Shown here: piece by piece, positions 20,347-29,199 of the stretch | Position numbering within the stretch: position 1 is the stretch's first letter | How the letters are laid out: every line of letters starts with the position of its first letter | DNA from: Oscillatoria sp. | Lineage (GTDB): Bacteria > Cyanobacteriota > Cyanobacteriia > Cyanobacteriales > Laspinemataceae | Assembly (NCBI GenBank): GCA_011390515.1 | Contig: JAABSJ010000005.1 | Span: 1 to 64,000 of the forward strand | Direction of reading: 5' to 3' | Length of the DNA: 64,000 nucleotides | Notes under the pieces: model-generated | Seen by the model: the letters and a program-made list of their open reading frames with translations, nothing else | Told to the model about the DNA's origin: nothing | Database searches by the model: none | Made by a program: the position numbers and the translations under genes

Positions 20347-20440
20347 TTATCTATCTCAACAAGTCATTAATATGGCAATATTCACAGAGTCCCTGAACAC
20401 GCTGTCTTACTTCAGATTGGATTTGTTCAGAAAGCCAAGG
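20347..20440 (-). pseudogene. HNH-endonuclease N-terminal remnant
   Basis: Reverse-strand translation SRPWLSEQIQSEVRQRVQGLCEYCHINDLLR-stop resembles the CEYC-containing N-terminus of small cyanobacterial HNH proteins; AGG occurs where ATG would be expected. Confidence 0.55.
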
Positions 20441-20457
20441 ACGAGACCTTTTAAGTG

Positions 20458-20636
20458 TAGCCCTGTCAAGGTGTATTTGTAGGGGCGTATTGCATACGCC
20501 CTAGGGCGCTTCTCGTTTCGCCCCTACAATTCACAACGATGAGGGATTCAATTGACTGTTAAAGAGGGCGTATGCAATACGCCCCTACAATAAACAACGA
20601 TTTTTCGTCATGCAATTTACCACCTTGACAGGGCTA
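20458..20636. mobile_element. Family A mini-element, copy 1 (179 bp, TIR TAGCCCTGTCAAGGTG, 12-bp TSD)
   Basis: Exact terminal inverted repeats; direct repeat ACCTTTTAAGTG at 20446..20457 and 20637..20648. Confidence 0.93.
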
Positions 20637-20641
20637 ACCTT

Positions 20642-20935
20642 TTAAGTGTTGATGGAAGGCTGATGAGAATTGGGGAGGGCAAGATTCCGAATCGTGCGAT
20701 TTACAAAACTTAAATAATCATCAATTTCCTCATAAGCATCTAACTCCTGTTCCTCCAATTCTGTTAACCCCTCACTCTGTTGTTTCTCCAGTAAAGTAGC
20801 AATCCGAGAGGTCACCTGATTTGAGGCTCTAAAAATGGGAATTCCCCCTTCTAGCTCAATTCGCACCGCTCCTTCTAGGGGTAAGGAAGCGGGTAAACCA
20901 TTTAAAGGGGGTAGGGGAGAAGGGGATACAGTCAT
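20642..20935 (-). CDS. Hypothetical acidic protein (97 aa)
   Basis: Intact ORF MTVSPSPLPPLNGLPASLPLEGAVRIELEGGIPIFRASNQV..; upstream of the HNH remnant on the same strand. Confidence 0.7.
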   Translation of the reverse strand: MTVSPSPLPPLNGLPASLPLEGAVRIELEGGIPIFRASNQVTSRIATLLEKQQSEGLTELEEQELDAYEEIDDYLSFVNRTIRNLALPNSHQPSINT

Positions 20936-21286
20936 AACTTGTCAGAGTGGGCCCTGGGTTTAGTTCGGTTCAGCTATTCACTCAAGGGTTGATGCCATTA
21001 TAGTCAAGTTCCGAAAAACCGGGTTGCTCTGAATATCTGGGTGAGGATGCAAAATTCCTGACAGAAACCCGGTTTCTTGGCTTCCTGCCTATCTAGGAAT
21101 TAGTCAGGATTGCCTAGGGGAGGGGTTCAGAGAGTTCAATGGGCATAAAATAGGCGATCGCATAGAGATAATCTTCCCCTGAGTCATCAATGACCCGAAT
21201 CATTGGATGGCGATCGGCTTTTGAGTCGGGTAAGACTTGATAAATCTTGCGAACTTCTAGAGAGGCTGCATAACTTTACGAGGTTT

Positions 21287-22147
21287 TTAAATTTTTTCAA
21301 ACCAAGCGGTATCAATTTCCACCGACTCAATCATCGTAATCTTAACCCCCAACCTCAATTCTTTCAACCGTTCAACTAATTGTTCACCATCAATTAAATC
21401 AATAGGTGGCGCACCATCTCGGGTTGCTTCCTTGACAGCATCTCGTGTAAATGTACCCGTAGTCACAAACAGTCCTTTATCGGTACGCCCTTGCATCGCT
21501 CCCCGAAAATCCCGAATCTGACCTGCCGTTACTGAACCTTGGTAACGCTTACATTGAAAGAGCACATGAAAGCTCAAGAAACCATTAATCCGCGCAATCC
21601 CTACCCCATCAATACCGCCATCACCAGATTTGCCGGTGACTTGCACTTGGATAAAACCGGATTCCCGGAGTAGACGTTGCACCAAACGCTCAAATGCGGC
21701 AGGTTCAAGGGCTAACAACATTTTGTGTAACTGCTGATGCCATTCGAGTTCTTCTGAGCTTTCCTCAATCGTTGCTAATATTGGATCTGAATCATCGACT
21801 TTGCTTTTTTCAATATCTCGAATGGCTTTGACAATTTCTTTGGGATCGAGGTGTTCAAAATCAGCATCGGTTGATAATAAGGACCACACCCCCCGTGCTG
21901 AATTTTCCAACAGTCCATATTTTTTCAAGTAGGTACGACTCCACGCGAGACGGTATTCAACTTCACTGGTGGAGGTTTTGCCATGAAGAATTTCTAGCAC
22001 TGGATCCGGCAGATTGAGAATTTGCACCACCTGCTCATAAATTTCTTGGACTGTGCCGGAACCCCCCAGATTTTTTAATGCATCCAGTGTGGGGATTAGC
22101 ATTGCATCAAATGTAGGTACGGAGGAGGGCAATCGTTTAACATTCAT
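21287..22147 (-). CDS. mrr: Mrr-type restriction endonuclease (N-terminal winged helix plus Mrr catalytic domain)
   Basis: FERLVQRLLRESGFIQVQVTGKSGDGGIDGVG..VLFQCKRYQGSVTAGQIRDFRGAMQGRTDKGLFVTTGTFT (PD-(D/E)XK with QxK). Confidence 0.92.
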   Translation of the reverse strand: MNVKRLPSSVPTFDAMLIPTLDALKNLGGSGTVQEIYEQVVQILNLPDPVLEILHGKTSTSEVEYRLAWSRTYLKKYGLLENSARGVWSLLSTDADFEHLDPKEIVKAIRDIEKSKVDDSDPILATIEESSEELEWHQQLHKMLLALEPAAFERLVQRLLRESGFIQVQVTGKSGDGGIDGVGIARINGFLSFHVLFQCKRYQGSVTAGQIRDFRGAMQGRTDKGLFVTTGTFTRDAVKEATRDGAPPIDLIDGEQLVERLKELRLGVKITMIESVEIDTAWFEKI

Positions 22148-22279
22148 AATTATCAGAGATTAGATTTTGAGTAAAGTGCAAAATCCGGCTTATGAAAAAT
22201 GAGGACCAGCAGTTAGTTCGTCAGAGATACTTCGATTTTGTATCCCAATAAATGATACATAATTTACTAAAAGACACAA

Positions 22280-22603
22280 TCAGTAAACAGTTTTCTGTTC
22301 ATTTCCCCATCCCTCTTGAGGGGTGACCGTTCCCTCAAGCTCCGGAACTCGTTTGACTCGAAAAACAATCCTCTCTTTCATCCTCCCAACTCCTTCTGTA
22401 TCAAAACAGTAAAAGCCGATAATAATCCCCCCGAAAAATGCCGGTTCTTTCTGACCCCGGTGCAGATAAAGCTCACAGTCTATTAGCTCAAATGCTTTTT
22501 GACGTTTAACCGACCAGTATCCGGTTTCCCACTCATCTCGCTCTGGGTAAACTTGGGTTAATTTTCCGACGTGCTCTCGCTCAATCAAGTGAATTGCTTT
22601 CAT
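22280..22603 (-). CDS. Hypothetical 107 aa protein, possibly PUA/EVE/ASCH-like, upstream of mrr
   Basis: GYWSVKRQKAFELIDCELYLHRGQKEPAFFGGIIIGFYCFD resembles small PUA-like domains; co-oriented with mrr. Confidence 0.6.
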   Translation of the reverse strand: MKAIHLIEREHVGKLTQVYPERDEWETGYWSVKRQKAFELIDCELYLHRGQKEPAFFGGIIIGFYCFDTEGVGRMKERIVFRVKRVPELEGTVTPQEGWGNEQKTVY

Positions 22604-22717
22604 GATTTTTTATCCTCAGTTCCCCTAAGTCATTAGGGAATATGGTATGGAACTATTATAGCATATTGTAGATTATTTCATGTCAAAAAATGAAATGTGG
22701 TAGCGGGTTAACCGGCA

Positions 22718-23626
22718 CTACAGCACTCCGATATCTTGCAAACACCTTCGAGTTAACTCTATCCTAGCGGCCCCATCTTCTGGCTTGTTTACATCAATAT
22801 TAGTTGCAAAAAAATAAGCGTTATCTCCGGTTTCTACAAACCCGACAAACCATCCAATATTTTGGAGCGATTCATTTCCATATCCAAACCAACCCGTTTT
22901 TGCTCGAATGGTGTAGTCGGGTGTTTGTTCATAAATCATAATCTCTTTGACTAGGGAAAGGGTCTGCTCAGAAAAGGGTAAATCGTTGTTGTAGAGACGG
23001 CGCAAAAATTGCACTTGCTGTTGGGGGGTGATTTGGAGGTTTCCCTGTAGCCAAAATTGGTCTATTTCTTCGGCTGTACCAATGTTTTGATTGCCATAAC
23101 CGACTTGGGTTATCCATTGCTGCATTCGCTCATATCCGATTCGGCGCGCTAACACTTGATAAAACCAGACGGCAGAGAGTTTAAAGGCTTCTTTCAGATT
23201 TAAGTCTCGATTCCAGGTGGAAATTGCTCGGGGAATTCCATCCCAGGTTAATACTGCTAATTCATTCGGAATGACGCCGGTTTCTAGGGCAATGAGAGAG
23301 TTGAGGATTTTAAAGGTTGAGGCGGTTGGGAAGGCGGTTTGATTGCGTTGGGGGTTATGTTGCCAGATGCGATCGCCATTTAATTCAGCAATGATTATTG
23401 AACCTTCAACTCCTAATTCTTGGAAATGTTGCCCAAAGTTAAGGTTCTGGGCAATCTCTTCAGAAACAAGAACCTCCTCCCTGGATTGTCCAAGGCTTGA
23501 TGCAGGTTTGATGTTGACTAAAACGGTAAAAAATAGACAGCTTAATGAAACAATAATGATTGGATTAGATGATTTTTTTACTCCTGTTATCTGTTTCTGA
23601 CTGGGGCTAAGATAGGACTTGCTCAT
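22718..23626 (-). CDS. Class D-like (OXA-type) serine beta-lactamase
   Basis: FPTASTFKILNSLIALE (SxxK), LSAVWFYQVLARRIG (SxV), YTIRAKTGWFGYGN (KTG). The signal-peptide-like start MSKSYLSPSQKQITGVKKSSNPIIIVSLSCLFFTVLV corresponds to 23626; the track ORF extends to 23761 through a mini-element. Confidence 0.85.
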   Translation of the reverse strand: MSKSYLSPSQKQITGVKKSSNPIIIVSLSCLFFTVLVNIKPASSLGQSREEVLVSEEIAQNLNFGQHFQELGVEGSIIIAELNGDRIWQHNPQRNQTAFPTASTFKILNSLIALETGVIPNELAVLTWDGIPRAISTWNRDLNLKEAFKLSAVWFYQVLARRIGYERMQQWITQVGYGNQNIGTAEEIDQFWLQGNLQITPQQQVQFLRRLYNNDLPFSEQTLSLVKEIMIYEQTPDYTIRAKTGWFGYGNESLQNIGWFVGFVETGDNAYFFATNIDVNKPEDGAARIELTRRCLQDIGVL

Positions 23627-23712
23627 ATTTTGAGAATTCACCCTAAATGTAGAGGCGATTCGCGAATCGCCTCTACATTTAGTATTTAATATTAAAGATT
23701 GCGCAAGTTCTG
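23613..23712. mobile_element. Family E mini-element, copy 1 (100 bp) overlapping the beta-lactamase start
   Basis: Central perfect 38-bp palindrome TAAATGTAGAGGCGATTCGCGAATCGCCTCTACATTTA (23644..23681); aligns without gaps to the 100-bp copy at 60050..60149 on the opposite strand. Confidence 0.85.
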
Positions 23713-23780
23713 TAATATGGGATTTCATTAGGGCAAATTTCGATGAACTAAATTGATTCAAAATGATAGGGTTGGATAAT

Positions 23781-23896
23781 TAGCCTGAAGAGGGTTTGGA
23801 GACCAAACCCCTACATGATGCTGGAGGGTTTGGAGACCAAACCCCTACATGAAATAACGATTTTTCGTCGTTAAATTGGCCACTTTGACAGGGCTA
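23781..23896. mobile_element. Family A mini-element, decayed copy with different cargo
   Basis: Right end CACTTTGACAGGGCTA and subterminal AACGATTTTTCGTCgtt match copy 1; cargo is two GAGGGTTTGGAGACCAAACCCCTACATGA units; degenerate left end TAGCCTGAAGAGG. Confidence 0.7.
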
Positions 23897-23945
23897 GGAT
23901 TAGATGATCTGACGCATATTAGAGGGCAATCAACTGGATAATGAA

Positions 23946-26783
23946 TTACTCATCATCAAAGACCCATCCTTCTTCTTCCGGCAATGTTTTGTCAGGGTCT
24001 AGGGACAGGGTTTCGGAAAAATTGGGGGTAAATTTGGGCTGGATTGCCTCAGTATTGGAGGAATTTGTTGGGAGACTTGCTGGTAAATAAACGGTGAAGG
24101 TTGAACCCTCTCCGAGGTTACTTTCTACGAACAAATCTCCGCCCATGAGTTGACAGAAACTGCGGGCTACGGCTAATCCTAATCCAGTACCCGCAGTATG
24201 ATGGATATCAGAGGTATGGATTTCACTAAATGGCTCAAATAGCTCTTGAATTTGTTCGGGGGTGATGCCGATGCCGTTGTCTCGGACTCGAAATGCGATC
24301 CATTCTTCGGTGGTTTCTAGTCCAGGTTTACTGAATTTGGAGTCGGTATTTAATACCCGGAAATCTGGGGTATCTTCTCGGGTAATTTCTAAGGCGATCG
24401 CCCCGTTTTCGGTAAACTTGGTGGCATTATCTAATAAGTGCCACAATACCTGCTGGAGTTTATGCCGATCGCTGGATATGGTCCCCCATTCTGCATCCCC
24501 TCCCATCGTCAAGGTATTATTATTCGTAATCAGCTTATGTTCAATTTCCGCCATAATCATGGCGATCGCCTCACCCACCTCGAAGCACTCCACATCCAGT
24601 TGCATCCGACCCAACTCAATCTTAGAATAATCCAAAATATCATCGATCGCCACCAACAAATCTTTCCCCGCTTTATTAATCTGCTGCAAATCCCCAAAGA
24701 AAGCCCGATTGCTGACCCCTAACTCTTTCGCATCTTCCTGCAACAAATCGCTATAGCTAATAATCGTCGTTAACGGCGTCCGCAATTCATGGCTCATATT
24801 GGCAAAAAATGCACTTTTACCCAAATTCGCGGCTTCTGCAGTCGCTTTAGCTCTTTGCAATTCCGTTTCAACTCGTTTGGTTTCCGTAATATCCCGGGCA
24901 AAAATGCAATTGTATTCTTTCCCCTTAATTTGGAAATAATTAATGGTAATTTCTACTGGAAAACTGTGATTATCCTTGGTCCGATGATGACATTCCAAAC
25001 GGACGGACCCAAATTCTTTAATTTCCTCCCAGTATTCCGGCCAGACTTCTGCGGGTAAATCGGGGTTGATATCATGAACACTCAGGGACAGCAGTTCTTT
25101 GCGGGAGTAGTTCAACGTGATGCAAGCGGCATCATTGACGTAGAAAAAGCGGCCATTAGGAGTCAGCCAAAATACCGAATCCGCTGCATTATTGATGGAA
25201 AATTCCAACACATCGCGGGTTTCTTCCAGGAGGCTGCGAGTGCGAATTTCCCCTTGCAATTGGCCGATCGCCTCGGTTAAATCCTTAGTGCGTTCGGCAA
25301 CGCGGGTTTCCAGTTCCTCATTGGCTTTTTGGAGTGCAGCTTCAGCCGCTTTGCGATCGGTAATATCAAATCCGATAAAGACTGCCGCCTGTCCCTGCTG
25401 ATATTTGTGAGACACTACCAAAAAGTGCCGATTCACCCCGCGAACAGTCATTTCAATTTCGTGCTGTGCTTCTTTTGCCGGATTATCAAAAAATTCCGGG
25501 ACCAGGTGGTTAAATTTGGGCGACCCCTTTAAAAAGCCGATTTTTTTGCCGAGGAAAGTCTCGGGATTGGCGCTAAAAGTTTTCGCTAAGTAGCCATTGA
25601 CCCCCAGATAAACTAAATCAGAACTAAACCAAGAAATGCTCCCGGGAACGGCATCTAAAACCGCTTGGAGTTGGTCGTTGGCGGATTCGAGTTCGGTTTG
25701 AGTTTTGATGCGATCGTGGGTTTCTAAGGCTAGGGCAGTATAATCAGCAATGGAAGCCGCAAAGTTCCGTTCTCCTAATTTCCACCTCCGGGGGATGCCG
25801 CGATGTTCACAGCAAACAATCCCGACGATTTTGCCACTAATGCGAATGGGTGCATCTAATTTGGAGGTAATGCCGAGGGGAATGAGGTAGGTATCGGCTA
25901 AATCTCGGGTTCTGGAATCGGTGATGGCATGATCGACGGAAATGGCACGTTCGGTTTCTAACGCTTGGAAGTATTGAGGATAGGGATCAGTCAGCAGCAT
26001 ACTGCCGGAGGTATGGAGGCGATCGGTGCGTTCGTAGAGATTGATACAGGTAATCTCAGTCTGGTGATTATCGTACAACCAGACTCCCACTCGTTCTACG
26101 GCGAGGGTATTGGCGGCAGCTTCGGTAATTTCAGCGATCGCCGCTTCTAAATTCCCCTCATTTTGGGTTTTGCTGCGTGCGAGTTCGACGAGAATCTGAC
26201 TTTGGCGACGCAAATCGCTTTCATCCGATCGCGATCGTCGGTGGGAATTCCTGGATACTTGGGGAGTGAACTGATGTAAGGGTTCTCCATTCCCTGGGGT
26301 CCTCCCTGTGGTTTCTCTCAACAGCAGCAACCCACCGATTTCACCCGTCTCGGTTTTCCAGGGATGCACCTCCCACTTGACTCGGAATGGGCGATCGCCA
26401 TCTGAACCCAACTCTTCTTCCCAGGATTGTACTCCCCCTGCCAAACAAACCGCTTGTACCTCTTTCCAGGATTCGAGGGAGAGGACTAAGTTTCTACTTC
26501 CTGCTTCCTCTGGGTTGTCGGTTGTCCGTTGGGTTGCGGTAAACCGAGGCAGGATTTCATAATGAGAACGACCTAGAATCGACTCAACGGGGAGAGTCGG
26601 AGTCTGGGTTGCTGCTGAGTCTGGGGAGTATCCCTGGCGATCGCGATCGTCGAAACCGCAATCTCGCAACCATTGGCGACTGGCAAACAAGTATCGCATC
26701 TGGCGATCGACCATCGCTATTGCCTGGGGAGTCTGTTCCAAAAATATCTTGAGCAGGTCGAAATTCTCTGGGGAGTACAACAT
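23946..26783 (-). CDS. PAS/GAF sensor histidine kinase
   Basis: GAF VGIVCCEHRGIPRRWKLGERNF; HisKA FFANMSHELRTPLTTIISYSDLL; HATPase VLWHLLDNATKFTENG, GTGLGLAVARSFCQLMGG. Confidence 0.93.
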   Translation of the reverse strand: MLYSPENFDLLKIFLEQTPQAIAMVDRQMRYLFASRQWLRDCGFDDRDRQGYSPDSAATQTPTLPVESILGRSHYEILPRFTATQRTTDNPEEAGSRNLVLSLESWKEVQAVCLAGGVQSWEEELGSDGDRPFRVKWEVHPWKTETGEIGGLLLLRETTGRTPGNGEPLHQFTPQVSRNSHRRSRSDESDLRRQSQILVELARSKTQNEGNLEAAIAEITEAAANTLAVERVGVWLYDNHQTEITCINLYERTDRLHTSGSMLLTDPYPQYFQALETERAISVDHAITDSRTRDLADTYLIPLGITSKLDAPIRISGKIVGIVCCEHRGIPRRWKLGERNFAASIADYTALALETHDRIKTQTELESANDQLQAVLDAVPGSISWFSSDLVYLGVNGYLAKTFSANPETFLGKKIGFLKGSPKFNHLVPEFFDNPAKEAQHEIEMTVRGVNRHFLVVSHKYQQGQAAVFIGFDITDRKAAEAALQKANEELETRVAERTKDLTEAIGQLQGEIRTRSLLEETRDVLEFSINNAADSVFWLTPNGRFFYVNDAACITLNYSRKELLSLSVHDINPDLPAEVWPEYWEEIKEFGSVRLECHHRTKDNHSFPVEITINYFQIKGKEYNCIFARDITETKRVETELQRAKATAEAANLGKSAFFANMSHELRTPLTTIISYSDLLQEDAKELGVSNRAFFGDLQQINKAGKDLLVAIDDILDYSKIELGRMQLDVECFEVGEAIAMIMAEIEHKLITNNNTLTMGGDAEWGTISSDRHKLQQVLWHLLDNATKFTENGAIALEITREDTPDFRVLNTDSKFSKPGLETTEEWIAFRVRDNGIGITPEQIQELFEPFSEIHTSDIHHTAGTGLGLAVARSFCQLMGGDLFVESNLGEGSTFTVYLPASLPTNSSNTEAIQPKFTPNFSETLSLDPDKTLPEEEGWVFDDE

Positions 26784-27499
26784 GAGGAAAGCTCCAACAA
26801 GTCGGCTATAAGGTTAAAGGAGCGATGAGGTACAGGCAATAGCTTGATTGTTAGGGTATGCCAACAAATAAATCCTCCAAATTTGATGCAATCGCACCTA
26901 ACAAGACTCTATTTAGCCCGCGCAGGCGGGCTTCGTCTGTGTAGCCCCACCCTTGAGGGTGCGGGTTGTTTGGATATTTTATTTTTTGGAGTTCCCTTAG
27001 CTACAGTGTTCAGCACCTGGAAATTAGGGCAGTTTTTCTGAGCTTCTGAGTCTGAGGAAAGCTGCACCTATTTTTGTTTTAGCAAGTTCTGGGGATTTTT
27101 ACATCTTTCGCCTCTTTACGGGTCCCTGGGTCAATGGGTGGGAGGGACCCACTTGCACCCTGGGGTTCATGGGAGCATCTGAAGTAAAAGGTCGCCCTCA
27201 CCCTAAATCCCTCTCCCTTTCAGGGGAGAGGGACTTTGAATCCGGCTCCCCTTCTCCCATTTTGGGAGAAGGGGTTGGGGGATGAGGGCCAACTGTCCAA
27301 ATTGAGATGCTCCCGGGTTCATGGCAGTTTGGATGCTAAACGGACCGGATTTGCGATCGGGGTTACAATAAAAACGTTACAGAACGCTACAGAATGGGTC
27401 CCTAACGTTAAGCTTTGTTGCAAAGCTAGACGTTTTGTAGAAGTAATGGTAACTTTTATTGGTATTGGACTTGACGCGAGTTGAGGTAAGGAGAACACT

Positions 27500-27706
27500 T
27501 TGGCTAACAATCTGAATCAACACCACTCTGCTATCGTTCGTGAAGATATCAGTGAGTATGTGGCACAGCTACAGCTTCACATGACGTTACAAGCGCGGAA
27601 TTTAGTCCCGACGCTGACTCATCAAACCGCTGGCGATAGTCGAGAACAGTTGTTACAGCAAACTCAAGCTTACTTTGAAAAGCAGGTTTCGCGACAACCT
27701 CTCTAG
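27500..27706 (+). CDS. Small hypothetical protein (68 aa), TTG start
   Basis: AAGGAG-like RBS just upstream; MANNLNQHHSAIVREDISEYVAQLQLHMTLQARNLVPTL. Confidence 0.5.
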   Translation: MANNLNQHHSAIVREDISEYVAQLQLHMTLQARNLVPTLTHQTAGDSREQLLQQTQAYFEKQVSRQPL

Positions 27707-28050
27707 CTTCAATCCTAGGCTCGTCACGGATTTGTGGTTAAATTTTTTCTAATTTTTTAACAATTGGGGCTTAAATGCTCTGATTGGTGTTGGGGAGGGT
27801 GCGCTGGCAAGGCGATCGCCCTTTCTCTATCCACTTCTATCAACTGGCCGATTCCCGCCTGGAACTGAACGGATTTATTAAATCATTAAAAAGATTTCCG
27901 TTTCTAGCTCAGAATCGGAAATCTTAAATTTTTCTATTTAATTTAGACCCGAATGCGATCGCCCAATTCCTGTTTCCCGTTAAAACTTTAATGCTCACGA
28001 GTGACTGCATCCTCAGTTCTATCAAGTCTCATTCTGGTTGGTCCTCCAAT

Positions 28051-28266
28051 TTAGAGATTTCCGTCGATCACCGTTCGGTTGTCCAGCCAATCAAAGATGC
28101 GCTCAAGCTGTTCTAGGGAAACTAACCCATACTGCCAGAGAATCATCGGTAAAGGACCGAGGTTCTGTTCTCCATGCCGGAGGGCCATATCGATGGAGGA
28201 AGGCGACAGCGCCAAGTCCTCTTGTAAAAATTTCACCAAATGTCCGTAATTGTTAGAGAGTTTCAC
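28051..28266 (-). CDS. DUF2949-like small protein
   Basis: LVKFLQEDLALSPSSIDMALRHGEQNLGPLPMILWQYGLVSLEQLERIFDWLD. Confidence 0.75.
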   Translation of the reverse strand: MKLSNNYGHLVKFLQEDLALSPSSIDMALRHGEQNLGPLPMILWQYGLVSLEQLERIFDWLDNRTVIDGNL

Positions 28267-29199
28267 AACTTTTTTTTCACCCTTTTGTTTTGTTATTGAT
28301 TCAAATTATTCGGTGTCAATCCCTAGACTACCTCTACCCCCAGGCAGGGAAAATAGCAGGTTCTAAGGTAGATTTCTTAATCCGAATTTTGATTAGCCCA
28401 GGACTCACGTTTCTAGGGTCGTGCCTGTGGCGATTGTTCGGGCATCTGGGTAGATGGATCGAGCTTCGGGTGCAAAATACAGGATTCCCCCAAGCTGCGA
28501 TACAGCTCAGTACGAATGGACGGAAACCGGATTGGTAAATACTCGTTGATGCGGTTAACGGCGAGTTTCAATTCAACGGGTTACGCTGAGGATGACTCGG
28601 GGTTTTCTTTCTCTGAGTTCAATCAATCGATACTATCCATTCCCACCGACCAGAACGGCGCTGGATTTTGACCAGAGATAGCAGCCAATGGTTTGTTTCA
28701 AGACTCAACCGCTCTGCTTCCTGCAACAGCGATCGCCGCTGTCACTAGGGTGCAGGCGAATTTTTATCACGCCCCACTCCGACTTGAAGACGAGCTATCG
28801 ATTGACTTGACGCGAACCCCACTGGGGACGGGTTGAAGTTTGGCCAACAGCGATCGCCTCTCCACCGCTTTTGGCTTAGTTGTAAAAGCGGTTTAATAAA
28901 GATAGCACGCTCCTTTGGTTTTGACTAGGCTCTGAGGATAGAAAAAACTAAATACATTGTAAAGTTTTTTATCACCCAGAGCAAAACAAAACCCTGGGGG
29001 GGTTCCCGACTTTTTTGGCCGATGCCAGGGGAGGACCCCACCCTAACCCTCCCCTTGCCAAGGGGAGGGGACCATCAGGTGCAGTTAGAGGGGTTCGGGG
29101 CCTCATGAGGTACAGATATTTAGAGATGGATCAGGCCCGGGTTTCCGTTAGTTTACCCCCCAGGGGGCGACAACTGTTACGGGTTATCGCCCCAGAAGC

